From contig CAZXGS010000014.1 of the NCBI GenBank assembly GCA_964640525.1, positions 1 to 53,100 of the forward strand: a stretch of 53,100 nucleotides of DNA, in the 5' to 3' direction. Positions within the stretch are counted from its first letter, which is position 1. Each line of letters begins with the position of its first letter. Positions 1 to 9,878 of this stretch are shown here, one piece after another. Below the pieces are notes generated by a model. It searched no databases and was not told the DNA's origin. It was given only the letters and a program-made list of their open reading frames with translations. The translations under genes and the position numbers were made by a program. The DNA comes from SZAS-103 sp964640525. GTDB lineage: Bacteria > Pseudomonadota > Gammaproteobacteria > Xanthomonadales > Xanthomonadaceae.

Positions 1-708
1 CTGCTTGCGCTGCAGGTTCTCCTGCGAGCCGCACAGGTTGCAGGGGATGATCGGGAACCCTTTCGCCTGCGCGTAGGCGGCGATGTCGTGCTCGGCCACC
101 CGCGCCAGCGGGCGGATGATGACGTGCTTGCCGTCGTCGCTGCGCAGCTTGGGCGCCATGCTGGCGATTTTCGCGTGGTGGAACAGGTTGAGGAAGAAGG
201 TCGCCACCAGGTCGTCGCGATGGTGGCCGAGCGCGATCTTGGTGAAACCCTCGCGCTGCGCGTGCGCATACAGCGCGCCGCGCCGCAGCCGCGAGCACAG
301 CGAGCACAGGGTGCCGCCCTCGGGGATGACCCGCTTGACCACCGCATAGGTGTCCTGTTCCAGGATCGTGAAGGCCACGCCGAGGCGTTGCAGATAGTCC
401 GGCAGGATGTGTGCGGGGAAGTCCGGCTGCTTCTGGTCCAGGTTCACCGCGACGAGTTCGAAGCGCACCGGGGCACGCGCCTGCAACTGCAGCAGGATGT
501 CCAGCAGGGTGTAGCTGTCCTTGCCGCCGGACAGGCAGACCATGACCTTGTCGCCGTCCTCGATCATCCCGTAATCGGCGATCGCGCGGCCGACCTGGTG
601 GCGCAGGCGCTTGGCCAGCCGCGCATGTTCGTGGCGCGCACGCGCGTCTCTCCCCGGCGCAGGCATGGGCGAGGGATCGGCGAGTGGCGTCAGCAGCGAG
701 GCGTCCAT
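1..708 (-). CDS. ttcA: tRNA 2-thiocytidine biosynthesis protein TtcA (3' end outside window)
   Basis: ATP- and iron-sulfur-dependent enzyme that thiolates cytidine 32 of certain tRNAs in the cytoplasm. The visible 236 codons carry the PP-loop SGGKDS near residue 60, the CSLC cysteine pair and the later PCNLCG motif, which together supply the cysteines that hold the iron-sulfur cluster in this family. The start is the ATG whose A pairs with base 708. It gives a short basic leader (MDASLLTPLADP) before the conserved core. The C-terminal part lies beyond base 1. It is divergent from the YdcH-like gene, with about 95 bases between them. Identification is by motif and overall similarity remembered for the family. 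Confidence 0.93.
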   Translation of the reverse strand, partial: MDASLLTPLADPSPMPAPGRDARARHEHARLAKRLRHQVGRAIADYGMIEDGDKVMVCLSGGKDSYTLLDILLQLQARAPVRFELVAVNLDQKQPDFPAHILPDYLQRLGVAFTILEQDTYAVVKRVIPEGGTLCSLCSRLRRGALYAHAQREGFTKIALGHHRDDLVATFFLNLFHHAKIASMAPKLRSDDGKHVIIRPLARVAEHDIAAYAQAKGFPIIPCNLCGSQENLQRKQ

Positions 709-803
709 GGCGGGAAGGCGGAGAAAGCCCGATAGTCTAGCGCGTGACGCCGGTCGGCTCCGGTGTAAGCTGGCCCCCGAACCACGCGCGGAGCCGCCCC
801 GGC

Positions 804-1010
804 ATGCAGACCCAGGACCCGTCGGAGCTCGTCGCCCGGCTTCAGGATTTGAAGATCGAGCACCGCGACCTGGACACGGCGATCGGGCGCCTGTCGGCCG
901 ACCTGGCGATGGACGAGGTGCAGCTGCGCCGCCTGAAGAAGCGCAAGTTGTTGATCAAGGACGCGATCGCCAAGCTGGAGAGTCGGCTGATTCCGGATCT
1001 GGATGCCTGA
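804..1010 (+). CDS. YdcH-like DUF465 small coiled-coil protein
   Basis: A 68-residue, highly charged and almost wholly helical protein (MQTQDPSELVARLQDLKIEH...) ending in a lysine/arginine-rich helix LRRLKKRKLLIKDAIAKLE. This length and the heptad-like pattern are typical of the DUF465/YdcH family, whose function is not established. An upstream in-frame start at 744 would add 20 residues of low-complexity sequence that the family lacks, so the ATG at 804 is preferred. No membrane segment or signal peptide is seen. It overlaps nothing and precedes the secreted protease by 118 bases. Confidence 0.8.
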   Translation: MQTQDPSELVARLQDLKIEHRDLDTAIGRLSADLAMDEVQLRRLKKRKLLIKDAIAKLESRLIPDLDA

Positions 1011-1128
1011 ATCGGCGCGTCTTGTGCGGGTCTGCATGCGTGCGCCCGCAAACGAGGATCCGCCGGACGTCCGCAGCGCGGCCGATCCTGCGTTCCCCGT
1101 AATGTCACGAGACACAGGAGCCAAAATC

Positions 1129-3249
1129 ATGACCATCACCCGATCCAGCTTGTCCAGGCTGGCCGTCCATTCCACGCTCGCCTTGGCCGTGCTCGCCGCC
1201 TTGGCCACCACCAACGCGGCTGCTGCGCCTGGCGGCCCGGTCGCCGTCGCGGCGCCGACCCGCCTCGCGCACGGCGATGGCGTCCTGGGTGCCCTGCCGA
1301 TCAGCACACCCATCCGTGTCGTCATCGGCCTCAAGCTGCGCGATCGCGCTGGCCTGGAAGCCGTCGTTCGCCAAGCCCATGAGGCGGTACAGGCCGGCAT
1401 GGCGCCACACCTGCTTGGCCGCGAACAGGTCATGGCCAAACACACCCCGACCCCGGCGCAGGCGCAGGCGGTGGCGGACTATCTCGTCGCGCGTGGCTTC
1501 CGCAACGTCACCATCTCGCCCAGCCGCATGCTGGTGACCGCCGACGGCACCGCTGCGAACGCCAGCGACGCGTTCATGACGACGTTCGCGCGGGTACGCA
1601 CGCACGACGGCCGCATCGCCTTCGCCAACACCGATGCCGTGCGCATCCCGGCGGTTCTGGCCGGAACGGTCGCCGGCGTGCTCGGCCTGCAGACGGTGCA
1701 TGTGCCGCGCAGCCATGCCAAGCGCCTGAATCCCGGCAGCGCGCACACCCAGGTGATCTCCGGCCACAATCCGACCGATTTCCCCTCGATCTACGCGGTC
1801 GGCAGTGCCGCAGCGGCGACCAACATTCCGGTCGGCATCATCACCGAAGGCAACCTTGCCCAGGTGCGCACCGACCTCAACACCTTCACCAGCCGGCGCG
1901 GCCTGCCGACGGTGACCACCCAGACCGTGAATACCGGCGGCACCAGTTCGGACACCTCAGGCGTGGGGGAATGGGATCTGGACAGCCAGAACATCGTCGG
2001 CATGTCCGGCGGGGTGAGCAAGCTGGTGTTTTACAACATGCCGCACATGTACAACAGCGACCTCACCGCGAACTTCGATACCGTGGTCACCAAGAACGCG
2101 GTCAAGATCATCAACGTCTCGCTCGGCGAGTGCGAGCAATACGCGATGCCGGTGGCCCAGGGCGGAGACGGCTCCGCGGCGATCGCCGATGCGCTGTTTT
2201 TGACTGCGGCCGCGCAAGGTCAGACGTTTTCGATCTCCACCGGCGATTCGGGTGCCGACGAGTGCGGCAATGGCGGCGTGACCCCGAGTTGGCCGGCGAA
2301 CTCGCCGTGGGTGGTCGCGGTGGCAGGAACGCGGCTCAACGTCACCAGTTCCGGAGCCTGGCAAAAGGAAACCGTGTGGTCCGGATCCGGCGGCAGTCCA
2401 AGCACCTACGAGCCGATGCCGGCATGGCAAGCGGCATTTTCGATCAGTGGTACCACTCGCGCCGTGGCCGACGTGGCCTTCGATGCTGATCCGAACACCG
2501 GCTCGATCATCTACGTCAACGGTTCCACCGCACAATACGGCGGTACCAGCCTGGCGGCGCCGCTGTTCGCGGGACTGTGGGCGCGGGTGCTGCATGCCCA
2601 TCCGAGCACCGGTTTCGCCGCGCCGGTGATCTACGCTCTGCCGGCCAGCACGTTCCATGACGTCACCTCGGGCAACAACAACAACGGCGGGACGGGCTTT
2701 ACCGCCGGCCCTGGGTATGACTTCGCCAGCGGGCGCGGCAGCATGAAAATCAACAGCGCGGTCACCGGTGCTGCCGGGCTGGCGACCCAGTTGTTGGGGA
2801 ACACCGGTTTCGAAGCAGCGTCAATTTCCCCGTGGACCAGCATTCCCGGTTCGGTGGTCGTCAACAATCCCTCCTCGGCGCACAAGGGCAGCAAATTCGC
2901 CGTGCTTGGCAGCCAGACCCAATCGAACCAACGGATCCAGCAGACGGTTACCATCCCGGCAGGCAAGACCCTTGCCTCGCTGCGCTTTTACATGCAGACC
3001 ACGACCGCGGAGGTGGGCGATACCGCCAAGGATTCGCTCAAGGTGCTGGTGCTCAATTCCAGCGGCAACGTGATCCTGCGGACACTGGCGACCTACTGGA
3101 ATCGCGATGCCAGCACCGGCTACGTCTACAGGGCGCTGGACATGAGTGGATTCGCCGGGCAGACGGTCCTGATCCGGTTCTATGCCTCGAACGATGCTTC
3201 GGCGTTGACCACCTGGCATCTGGACGACGTCTCGCTGACGGTAGAGTAG
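1129..3249 (+). CDS. secreted S53 family serine-carboxyl peptidase (sedolisin/pro-kumamolisin type)
   Basis: A 706-residue prepro-protease. A signal peptide (basic start, hydrophobic stretch, alanine-rich cleavage region near residues 25-35) is followed by a pro-kumamolisin activation domain (about 45-200), the catalytic domain (about 210-550) and a C-terminal jelly-roll-like domain (about 555-706). The sedolisin catalytic set is visible: E281 and D285 in GEWDLD, oxyanion D373 in STGDSGAD, and nucleophile S474 in YGGTSLAAP. The ATG at 1129 has an AGGAG box 8 bases upstream and opens directly into the signal peptide; the longer frame from 1003 adds 42 unlikely residues. Enzymes of this family act at acidic pH outside the cell; the substrate is unknown. 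A strong hairpin follows the stop. Confidence 0.92.
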   Translation: MTITRSSLSRLAVHSTLALAVLAALATTNAAAAPGGPVAVAAPTRLAHGDGVLGALPISTPIRVVIGLKLRDRAGLEAVVRQAHEAVQAGMAPHLLGREQVMAKHTPTPAQAQAVADYLVARGFRNVTISPSRMLVTADGTAANASDAFMTTFARVRTHDGRIAFANTDAVRIPAVLAGTVAGVLGLQTVHVPRSHAKRLNPGSAHTQVISGHNPTDFPSIYAVGSAAAATNIPVGIITEGNLAQVRTDLNTFTSRRGLPTVTTQTVNTGGTSSDTSGVGEWDLDSQNIVGMSGGVSKLVFYNMPHMYNSDLTANFDTVVTKNAVKIINVSLGECEQYAMPVAQGGDGSAAIADALFLTAAAQGQTFSISTGDSGADECGNGGVTPSWPANSPWVVAVAGTRLNVTSSGAWQKETVWSGSGGSPSTYEPMPAWQAAFSISGTTRAVADVAFDADPNTGSIIYVNGSTAQYGGTSLAAPLFAGLWARVLHAHPSTGFAAPVIYALPASTFHDVTSGNNNNGGTGFTAGPGYDFASGRGSMKINSAVTGAAGLATQLLGNTGFEAASISPWTSIPGSVVVNNPSSAHKGSKFAVLGSQTQSNQRIQQTVTIPAGKTLASLRFYMQTTTAEVGDTAKDSLKVLVLNSSGNVILRTLATYWNRDASTGYVYRALDMSGFAGQTVLIRFYASNDASALTTWHLDDVSLTVE

Positions 3250-3277
3250 CCGACCACGTTGGCGCGCGAATCCAACC

Positions 3278-3309
3278 CGCGCCGGATCCGTCACCGCGGA
3301 TCCGGCGCG
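3278..3309. terminator. intrinsic terminator between convergent genes
   Basis: A perfect 13-bp stem (arms 3278-3290 and 3297-3309) with a 6-base loop, followed on the plus strand by a short T run (GTTTTC). It lies 28 bases after the protease stop and 25 bases from the plsB stop, so it may serve both strands. Confidence 0.75.
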
Positions 3310-3334
3310 CGGCGTTTTCGGAGCCGGAACTGCT

Positions 3335-5848
3335 TCAGGCCCCTTCGGCCGCCGCCCGCGCCGACTCCGGGGTGATCTTCAGGATCGTGTGGCGCAACTC
3401 ACGCCCGAGGATCAGTCTGGCGTCCCTGGCCCAGCCCTCCAGGCGTTCGTCGAAGCCGAGCTTGCCGTTGGCGTCGGTCTTGACCACGCCCGACTCGCGC
3501 AGCTTGTGGATGAAACCGCGGAACAGCGACTTGTCGAAGAACTCCGGCGCGGTGTCGGCATACAGCAGGGACAAGCGCTGGGCAGTCATCTGGCACAGGT
3601 TCTCCAACTCGCCGACCGACAGCGTGCCGGCACCGTTCTTGACCAGCACCGCCACCGCGATGAAGTAGCGCTCGAACGCCTGCTGCAGGCTGTGCGCGAT
3701 GGTGCGCAGGCGGAACACCTCGTCGGTCTGCCCGGGGCCGCGGCCGAGGTAACCGCTGCCCGCATCGAAGGTGAGCAAGCCCTCGGCGATGAACAGGTCG
3801 ATGGTGGCGTCCACCCGCTGCGCGTATTCGGTGTCCGTCCACGGCAGGAACAGCTCCGCCTGCAGGAAGGGGTAGAGCATGCGGCCGGCCTGCAGGACGC
3901 GCTCGCGCGGCACGCGTCGGTTGGTCTGGAAGCAGCACGCCACCCACGCTGCCGCGGTGAACAGGTGCAGCACGTTGTTGCGGTAGTAGGTCTGCAGGAC
4001 CGCGGTCTGTTCGTCCATCCACAGCACGTCGCCGAGCGGATGGGCGGTGCGTTGCAGGATGCCCATCGCCTGGCCGTATTCCACGACCTGGCCCGGTTCC
4101 ATGTGGGTCACGGTGATGCGGTCCGAGTACGGGATGGTGGTCAGCAGGCGCTTGTACAGCGCCAGCAGCTCCAGCAGGTCGGCCTCGGCCATGGCGTGAC
4201 GCGGGCTGGACAGCACGGTCAGGGCCAGCAGGTTGACCGGGTTCACGTCGGCGCAGCGATTGACGTTCACGAGGATTCGCCCGGCCAGGTCGTCCACCGC
4301 ATCGCGCAGCCACTTGGGGCGCTCGTCGCCGGCCAGCGTCCGCTGCCGCCAGTCCGGCGCGTGCGCGGCAAGCACATCGTCCAGCCGGATCGGCTCGCCG
4401 AAGCTCACCGCGACCTGGCCGTGGTTCTCGCGCAACGCCGCCCACGCGCCGCGTGCCAGCGCCCACAACGTCTCTTTCTGCTTGGGTCGGCCGGACAGCT
4501 CGTCGAGGTAGCTGCGGCCCTCCATCAGCTTTTCGTAGCCCAGGTACACCGGCTGGTACACGATCGGTCGCCGCGGTTCGCGCAGGTAGGCGCGCAGGGT
4601 CATCGCCACCATGCCCGCCTGCGGCTGCAGCAGGCGGCCGGTGCGTGAGCGCCCGCCCTCGACGAAGTACTCCAGCGAGAAGCCCTCGCCCACCAGCAGG
4701 GCCACGTATTCGCCCAGCACCGCCGAATACAGCGCGCTGCCGCGGATCGAGCGGCGGATGAAGAACGCCCCGCCCTTGCGCAGGATGCTGCCGATCACCG
4801 GCATGTTCAGGTTGACGCCAGCGACGATGTGCGGTGGCACGATCCCGTGCGCGTACAGCAGGTAGGACAGCAGCAGGTAGTCGATGTGGCTGCGGTGCGA
4901 GGGCACGTAGATGACTTCGTGGCCCGGCGCGATGTCCTTGAGCCGGTCCAGGTGATGGACCTGGACGCCGTCATACACGCGGTTCCAGAACGGCGTGAGC
5001 ACGAACGACAGCGAGCGCACCACCGGGTGCGAGTAATCGGCGGCGATTTCCCACGCCATCGCGTGCGCCTTGCGCCAGGCATCGGCGCCGGACTTGTTGT
5101 CGCGGCGTGCCTGGTCGGCAATCGCCTGGCGAACGGCGTCGGTGGCCAGCACCTTGTCCACCAGCAGGCGCCGGTGCGACAGGTCCGGCCCGATCACCGC
5201 CGCGCGGATGCGCGCGAAGTGCACCCGCAGGACCCGCGCCAGTTTGCGCACGGCGCGCTCGGGCGGCAGTTGTTCGGCGATTGCCGCGCGCAGCGAGACC
5301 GGCTGCGCGAACCGGACGAAGGTATGCCGGCCGTTGAGCAGGATCGACAGGATGCGGCGAAAACGACCGACCAGCACCCAGTTTTCGGAGAACAGCACCG
5401 AGAACCAGCCGGACTGCCGATCCGGGGCGCGGCCGATGAAGATCGACACCGGAATCAGTTGGATGTCGGTGTCGGGTTGCTCGCGCTGGCGCTCGAGCAG
5501 TTTCGCCAGGCCTTCGGAGTGGCTGCGCGTGCGCGGCCGGAAGAACCACGGGCCGCGCCGGCGCGACAGGGCGATGAAGGCGCGCGCGCGCCCCAGCCTG
5601 GCACCGGTGCTCGGCGTCAGCGGGGAAGGCAGGCCCGCTTCGCGGCAGGCGCGTTCGAGCACCAGCGCATTGGACAGGCCGTAGCGTTCGAGCACGAAAC
5701 AGCAGGCGCCATCCGGTGCCAGCCCGGGCAAGCCATTGGCCGTCTCGATACGCAGCCGGATCCACGGATCCAGGATCCAAGCCAGCACTCGCGCCCACCA
5801 CGGAACGTGACGCGGAACGGGTGCGACGGCGTTGGAGGATTCCGTCAT
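3335..5848 (-). CDS. plsB: glycerol-3-phosphate 1-O-acyltransferase PlsB
   Basis: Inner-membrane enzyme that acylates position 1 of glycerol 3-phosphate, the first step of phospholipid synthesis. The protein has 837 residues from the chosen ATG (846 from an alternative ATG at 5875), close to the usual 800-850 of the family. The acyltransferase blocks are present: HRSHID (H318 and D323, the HX4D catalytic pair), GGAFFIRRS and FVEGGRSRTGR. The N-terminal third is the PlsB-specific region. Neither start has a clear Shine-Dalgarno box; 5848 is chosen because the nine extra residues look uncoded-like, but the choice is not firm. The lipoprotein gene lies 70 bases upstream on the same strand, so co-transcription is possible. 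Confidence 0.95.
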   Translation of the reverse strand: MTESSNAVAPVPRHVPWWARVLAWILDPWIRLRIETANGLPGLAPDGACCFVLERYGLSNALVLERACREAGLPSPLTPSTGARLGRARAFIALSRRRGPWFFRPRTRSHSEGLAKLLERQREQPDTDIQLIPVSIFIGRAPDRQSGWFSVLFSENWVLVGRFRRILSILLNGRHTFVRFAQPVSLRAAIAEQLPPERAVRKLARVLRVHFARIRAAVIGPDLSHRRLLVDKVLATDAVRQAIADQARRDNKSGADAWRKAHAMAWEIAADYSHPVVRSLSFVLTPFWNRVYDGVQVHHLDRLKDIAPGHEVIYVPSHRSHIDYLLLSYLLYAHGIVPPHIVAGVNLNMPVIGSILRKGGAFFIRRSIRGSALYSAVLGEYVALLVGEGFSLEYFVEGGRSRTGRLLQPQAGMVAMTLRAYLREPRRPIVYQPVYLGYEKLMEGRSYLDELSGRPKQKETLWALARGAWAALRENHGQVAVSFGEPIRLDDVLAAHAPDWRQRTLAGDERPKWLRDAVDDLAGRILVNVNRCADVNPVNLLALTVLSSPRHAMAEADLLELLALYKRLLTTIPYSDRITVTHMEPGQVVEYGQAMGILQRTAHPLGDVLWMDEQTAVLQTYYRNNVLHLFTAAAWVACCFQTNRRVPRERVLQAGRMLYPFLQAELFLPWTDTEYAQRVDATIDLFIAEGLLTFDAGSGYLGRGPGQTDEVFRLRTIAHSLQQAFERYFIAVAVLVKNGAGTLSVGELENLCQMTAQRLSLLYADTAPEFFDKSLFRGFIHKLRESGVVKTDANGKLGFDERLEGWARDARLILGRELRHTILKITPESARAAAEGA

Positions 5849-5918
5849 CGGTCTAGCATCGGGCAGCGCACGCATGCGCTGTCCGAGCGTACCTGAAAGA
5901 TCGACGGCGGGCGTCGCG

Positions 5919-6770
5919 TCAGTTGGCGGTCGGGTTGGCCAGCTTGTCCTCGACGGACTTCAGCACGTCGGCGCTGTACCAACGCCCATCGCGCTGGACC
6001 ATGTCGATGTTGGCGGACACCGGGGCGCCGAGAATGGTGTACTTGACGGTCACCACCGCCTTGTCGGCGTCCCCGGACTTCTTCTCCACGGTCACGCTGG
6101 ACAGCGACTGGTCGATGTCGAAACCGTACACGGCCAGCGTCTTCTTCAGGCCGCCGAAGGCGATGCCGGCCTTGTCCAGGGTCTGGGTGTAGGTGAGCTT
6201 GCGGGCATCGTCCAGGGTGGTCAGCTTGAGGTCGCGCGCGGTGGCCACGACGATCCCGATGGCCTGCTTGGCCTTGGCCTCGTCGGCCAGCGGCGCGGTG
6301 GTCGCCCACTTGGTCACCGCGGTCAGCACGGCTTTGGCCTGTTCCTTTGCGTCCGGGCTGAACTTCGGGTTCTGCTCGATCGCGTTGCCGGCCATGCCGC
6401 TCATCATCGCCACGCCCATGGGGATCTGCGGGCCCATCTGCGCCAGCTTGGGCTGGATATCGGAAAACAACTTGGCCTCGGCATCCGCGGCGGTGAACTT
6501 GGCCAGCGTGTCGGCGAAATTCTTTTTCTCCGCGTCTGTCGGCGCCGCTTCCTTGCTCTGCTTTTCCTTGTATTGGGCTTCCAGCTTGTCGTAGTCCGCC
6601 GGCGGCACCATGATGTGGGCAAGGCGGTTGAAGTCGTTGTCGCGCAAGGCGACCGACAGGTTCTTGGCCGCGGTCACCGGGTCCTTGGCGGCAAGGTTCT
6701 TGTCGCCCGAGCAGGCCGACAGCACGAGTGCGCTCAACGCGGCAACGGACAGCAACTTCAGGCGGTTCAT
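5919..6770 (-). CDS. predicted lipoprotein of unknown function
   Basis: A 283-residue protein beginning MNRLKLLSVAALSALVLSAC, a lipoprotein signal with lipobox LSAC and the lipid-bearing cysteine at residue 20. The rest is Ala/Lys-rich and mostly helical, with a C-terminal region (about 190-283) rich in beta-like segments that reads like a DUF4878 or NTF2-type lipoprotein fold; that resemblance is weak. The ATG at 6770 has a GGAG box 5 bases upstream; the longer frame to 6860 would bury the signal peptide. Residue +2 after the cysteine is Ser-Gly, not Asp, so outer-membrane sorting is expected under the enterobacterial rule. It lies between rep and plsB on the same strand. No specific function can be assigned. 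Confidence 0.8.
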   Translation of the reverse strand: MNRLKLLSVAALSALVLSACSGDKNLAAKDPVTAAKNLSVALRDNDFNRLAHIMVPPADYDKLEAQYKEKQSKEAAPTDAEKKNFADTLAKFTAADAEAKLFSDIQPKLAQMGPQIPMGVAMMSGMAGNAIEQNPKFSPDAKEQAKAVLTAVTKWATTAPLADEAKAKQAIGIVVATARDLKLTTLDDARKLTYTQTLDKAGIAFGGLKKTLAVYGFDIDQSLSSVTVEKKSGDADKAVVTVKYTILGAPVSANIDMVQRDGRWYSADVLKSVEDKLANPTAN

Positions 6771-6878
6771 GGCGACTCCATCGAACGCGGCGGACGCCGC
6801 AAAGGGCCGCTCAGGATACCGGCTGGCCGGGGCGCAGGGAAGCTGTGCCTGCCGCCGCAAGGACGCGACGCGGACGCG

Positions 6879-8852
6879 TCAGTCCCCGAGAAGTGCGGCG
6901 ATGGCGTCGAAGCGGGCGCGGGTGCGCTCGCGGCTTGCGCTGGCCTCCCGTTCCGGGTCGTCGCCGTCGCGGTGCAGGTCGGCGATGGGCAATTCGTCCA
7001 GGAAACGGCTGGGGCGGCGTGATTCGACACCACCCCAGCGCCGTGTTTCCCGACTCCAGGACAGGTACAGCGCGGCCCTGGCGCGGGTGATGCCAACGTA
7101 GAACAGGCGCCGTTCCTCCTCGATCCGACCCTCGTCGAGGCTGGCGTCGTGCGGCAGCGTGCCATCCTCGCAGCCGACGATGAACACGTGGTCGAACTCC
7201 AGCCCCTTGGCCGCGTGCAGGCTCATCAAGCGCACCGCGTGGCCGGGCTCGCGGCGATCGGCGTGGGAGAGCAGGGACAACTGCGCGGCCAGCGAACCGT
7301 TGCCGCCAGCGGCATCGAACCAGTCTGCCAGCTCCTCCAGGTGGTTCTTGCGGCGTTCGAACTCGGCCTCGCCCTTGCTCTGCGTGCGCAACGCCGCCAG
7401 CAGGCCGCTGCGCTCGGCCACCGCGCGACACAGCGCCGGCGGTGGCAGGCGTTCGGCCTGCGCGTGCAGTTGCGCGAGGATCGCGTTGAATTCGGCCAGC
7501 CCGGCCGCGCCGCGTGCCGGCAATTGCTTGAGCAGGCCGGTCTGCATCGCCGCGCGCGCCAAGGGCATCCCGGCATGCTGCGCCAGCCCGGCGAGCTTGG
7601 CCAGGGTGCCGGCGCCGACCTCGCGCTTGGGCGCGCCGATCGCGCGCAGGAAGGCGGCATCGTCCTCCGGGTTGGCCAGCACCCGCAGCCAGGCCAGCAG
7701 GTCCTTGACTTCGCCACGGTCGAGGAAGGCGGTGCCCCCGGTCAGGTGGTAGGGGATGCGCAGCATCTGCAGCGCCTTCTCCAGCGCGCGCGACTGGAAA
7801 TTGCCGCGAAACAGCACCGCGAACTGCGCCGGATCGAGTTGCCGCGAGCTGCGCAGGAAGTCGATCTCGGCGGCCACGCGGTCGGCCTCGGCGGCGGCGT
7901 CCTTGCAGGTCCAGACGCGGATCGGCGCACCCTCGTCGTGGCGACTCCACAGTTTCTTCGGGTGCGCATGCGGGTTGTGCGCGATGACCGCATTGGCCGC
8001 GCGCAGGATGCGTGCCGAACAGCGATAGTTCTGTTCGAGCTTGACCACCGTCAGGTTCGGGAAGTCGCGCCCAAGCGCGTCGAGGTTTTCCGGGTTGGCG
8101 CCACGCCAGGCGTAGATGCTCTGGTCGTCGTCGCCCACACAGGTGAGATTGCCGCGGCGGCCGGTGAGGATCTTCAGCAGGCGATACTGGGCGGCGTTGG
8201 TGTCCTGGCATTCGTCCACCAACAGGTGACGGATGCGCTCCTGCCAGCCGGCGGCCAGCTCCGGGTCGGCTTCCAGCAACTGCAGCGGCAACCGGATCAG
8301 GTCGTCGAAATCGACCGCGTTGAAGGCCGCCAGCCGCTGCTGGTAGCGCGCGTACATCGCCGCCGCCTCGCGCTCGCGCGGGCTGGCCGCGGCCTGCTGT
8401 GCCTGCTCCGGCGACAGGCCGTCGTTCTTGGCGCGCGAGATCAGTTGGCGCAGCGCGTCCACCGCGTCGGGGCGTGCGTCGGCGCCGGCGAGGTCGCGGA
8501 TCTGCGCCAGCCCATCGTCGGCATCGAACACCGAGAACCCACGCCGCAGCCCCGCACGCGCGTGCTCGGCGTGCAGGAACCGCAAGCCGAGCGCGTGGAA
8601 CGTGCACACCGTCAGCCCCTCGCCGGCGCTTCCGGGCAACAGCCTGACGACGCGTTCGCGCATCTCGCGCGCGGCCTTGTTGGTGAAGGTGATGGCGGCG
8701 ATGTGCTGCGCCGACACCCCGCGCTCGCGGACCAGGAAAGCGATCTTTTCGGTGATCACCCGGGTCTTGCCGCTGCCGGCGCCGGCCAGCACCAGCAGCG
8801 GGCCGGAGCAGTGGATGACGGCGGCACGTTGTTCGGGGTTCAGGCCGGGCAT
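6879..8852 (-). CDS. rep: ATP-dependent DNA helicase Rep (UvrD/Rep superfamily 1A)
   Basis: A 3'-to-5' single-strand translocase and helicase that helps restart and clear replication forks. The protein has 657 residues against about 673 in E. coli. Walker A GAGSGKT lies at residues 24-30, ITFTNKAAREMRERV (motif Ia) follows, then the Walker B DECQD box, the GDDDQSIYAWRGA motif III, the LMSLHAAKGLEF region and the VGITRARAALYLSWS C-terminal motif. The opening MPGLNPEQRAAV matches Rep better than UvrD, hence the symbol. The start is divergent from the Sel1-like gene with 230 bases between them. The lipoprotein gene follows 108 bases downstream on the same strand. Confidence 0.93.
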   Translation of the reverse strand: MPGLNPEQRAAVIHCSGPLLVLAGAGSGKTRVITEKIAFLVRERGVSAQHIAAITFTNKAAREMRERVVRLLPGSAGEGLTVCTFHALGLRFLHAEHARAGLRRGFSVFDADDGLAQIRDLAGADARPDAVDALRQLISRAKNDGLSPEQAQQAAASPREREAAAMYARYQQRLAAFNAVDFDDLIRLPLQLLEADPELAAGWQERIRHLLVDECQDTNAAQYRLLKILTGRRGNLTCVGDDDQSIYAWRGANPENLDALGRDFPNLTVVKLEQNYRCSARILRAANAVIAHNPHAHPKKLWSRHDEGAPIRVWTCKDAAAEADRVAAEIDFLRSSRQLDPAQFAVLFRGNFQSRALEKALQMLRIPYHLTGGTAFLDRGEVKDLLAWLRVLANPEDDAAFLRAIGAPKREVGAGTLAKLAGLAQHAGMPLARAAMQTGLLKQLPARGAAGLAEFNAILAQLHAQAERLPPPALCRAVAERSGLLAALRTQSKGEAEFERRKNHLEELADWFDAAGGNGSLAAQLSLLSHADRREPGHAVRLMSLHAAKGLEFDHVFIVGCEDGTLPHDASLDEGRIEEERRLFYVGITRARAALYLSWSRETRRWGGVESRRPSRFLDELPIADLHRDGDDPEREASASRERTRARFDAIAALLGD

Positions 8853-9082
8853 GTTCAGGAAGACCGGATCAACTTGTCAGTGTAGCCGCCTTCCGGTCGC
8901 CCTGTCCGGCGCAGAGGGGACTGATTCGAGACCGCTTGCCTGAGCGACCAATGTCTTGCTGATATTTGCCGACGCAATGAAACTCCAGCATATGATGAAT
9001 GTGCTTGCTGGTATTCCATTGGTGCTTGAATTCCGCTAGCGTGGAGCCGCGTCATCCCATCCGCTGCCGCAAGGAGAGACCC

Positions 9083-9871
9083 ATGAACGCACGCACGCTC
9101 GTGTTGCCGCTGCTGATGATCGGCGGTTTGGCCTTGCCGACCGCATTTGCCGGGCCGCTGGATCACCCGCAGCAAACCAACGGCTTCCTGTTCTACCACC
9201 CGGACATGGCGAGTCGGAAGGAGGCGATGGAGGCCTACGGTCGAGGTGACTACAAGGTCGCCTTGGGCTTGTTTCGCAGGGCGTCGCGATTTGCCGACAA
9301 GGGCTCGCAAGCCATGCTCGCCGAAATGTACTGGAAAGGTCAGGGTGTCGCGCAGGATCGGGCCATGGCGTACGCCTTCAGCGATCTTGCGGCCGAACGC
9401 GGTTACCGCGCCCTGCTGGCGATCCGCGAGAGTTACTGGCAACAACTTGATGCCGCCGAACAGGCGCGCGCGATTGCCGACGGTCAAGCGGTGTACGCCG
9501 AATACGGCGACGACGTGGCCAAGCCAAGGATGGCCGCGCAACTGCGCCGTGGCCTGGATCAGGCCACCGGCAGCCGCCTCGGGTACATCAGTTTCCTGTC
9601 GGTGGCCTCGCCGAAGAACAAGAACAGGGCGGGCGATATCAACGGCGCCGTGATCTCGCCGCAGGATCTCATCGGCTCCTCCGTGGCCGGGGACGCCTAC
9701 TACGCGCCCAAATACTGGCACCCGCAGATGTATTTCGCGGCCGTGGATGCCGCCTGGAACAAGCCGCACCAAGGTACCGTCGTGGTCGGGCCGCTGCGTC
9801 AGGTGAAATCATCCGACGCTGCCCCGGCGAATGGCGCCGCGCCGCCGAAATCCGGCTCGCACTTCGAGTAA
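9083..9871 (+). CDS. small secreted Sel1-repeat-like protein (copy A)
   Basis: A 262-residue exported protein. The signal peptide runs to about residue 24 (LALPTAFA). It is followed by the motif FLFYHPD, then a Sel1-like helical-repeat stretch (ALGLFRRASRFADKGSQAML and MYWKGQGVAQDRAMAYAFSD), and a C-terminal part with YYAPKYWHPQMYF and GTVVVGPLRQV. The ATG at 9083 follows AAGGAG by 6 bases; an upstream frame start at 8999 is rejected. It is clearly paralogous to the protein at 15995-16741, sharing both repeat and C-terminal motifs. Sel1 proteins usually act as adaptors; here the location would be periplasmic or outside. The function is unknown. Confidence 0.82.
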   Translation: MNARTLVLPLLMIGGLALPTAFAGPLDHPQQTNGFLFYHPDMASRKEAMEAYGRGDYKVALGLFRRASRFADKGSQAMLAEMYWKGQGVAQDRAMAYAFSDLAAERGYRALLAIRESYWQQLDAAEQARAIADGQAVYAEYGDDVAKPRMAAQLRRGLDQATGSRLGYISFLSVASPKNKNRAGDINGAVISPQDLIGSSVAGDAYYAPKYWHPQMYFAAVDAAWNKPHQGTVVVGPLRQVKSSDAAPANGAAPPKSGSHFE

Positions 9872-9878
9872 GGATCGC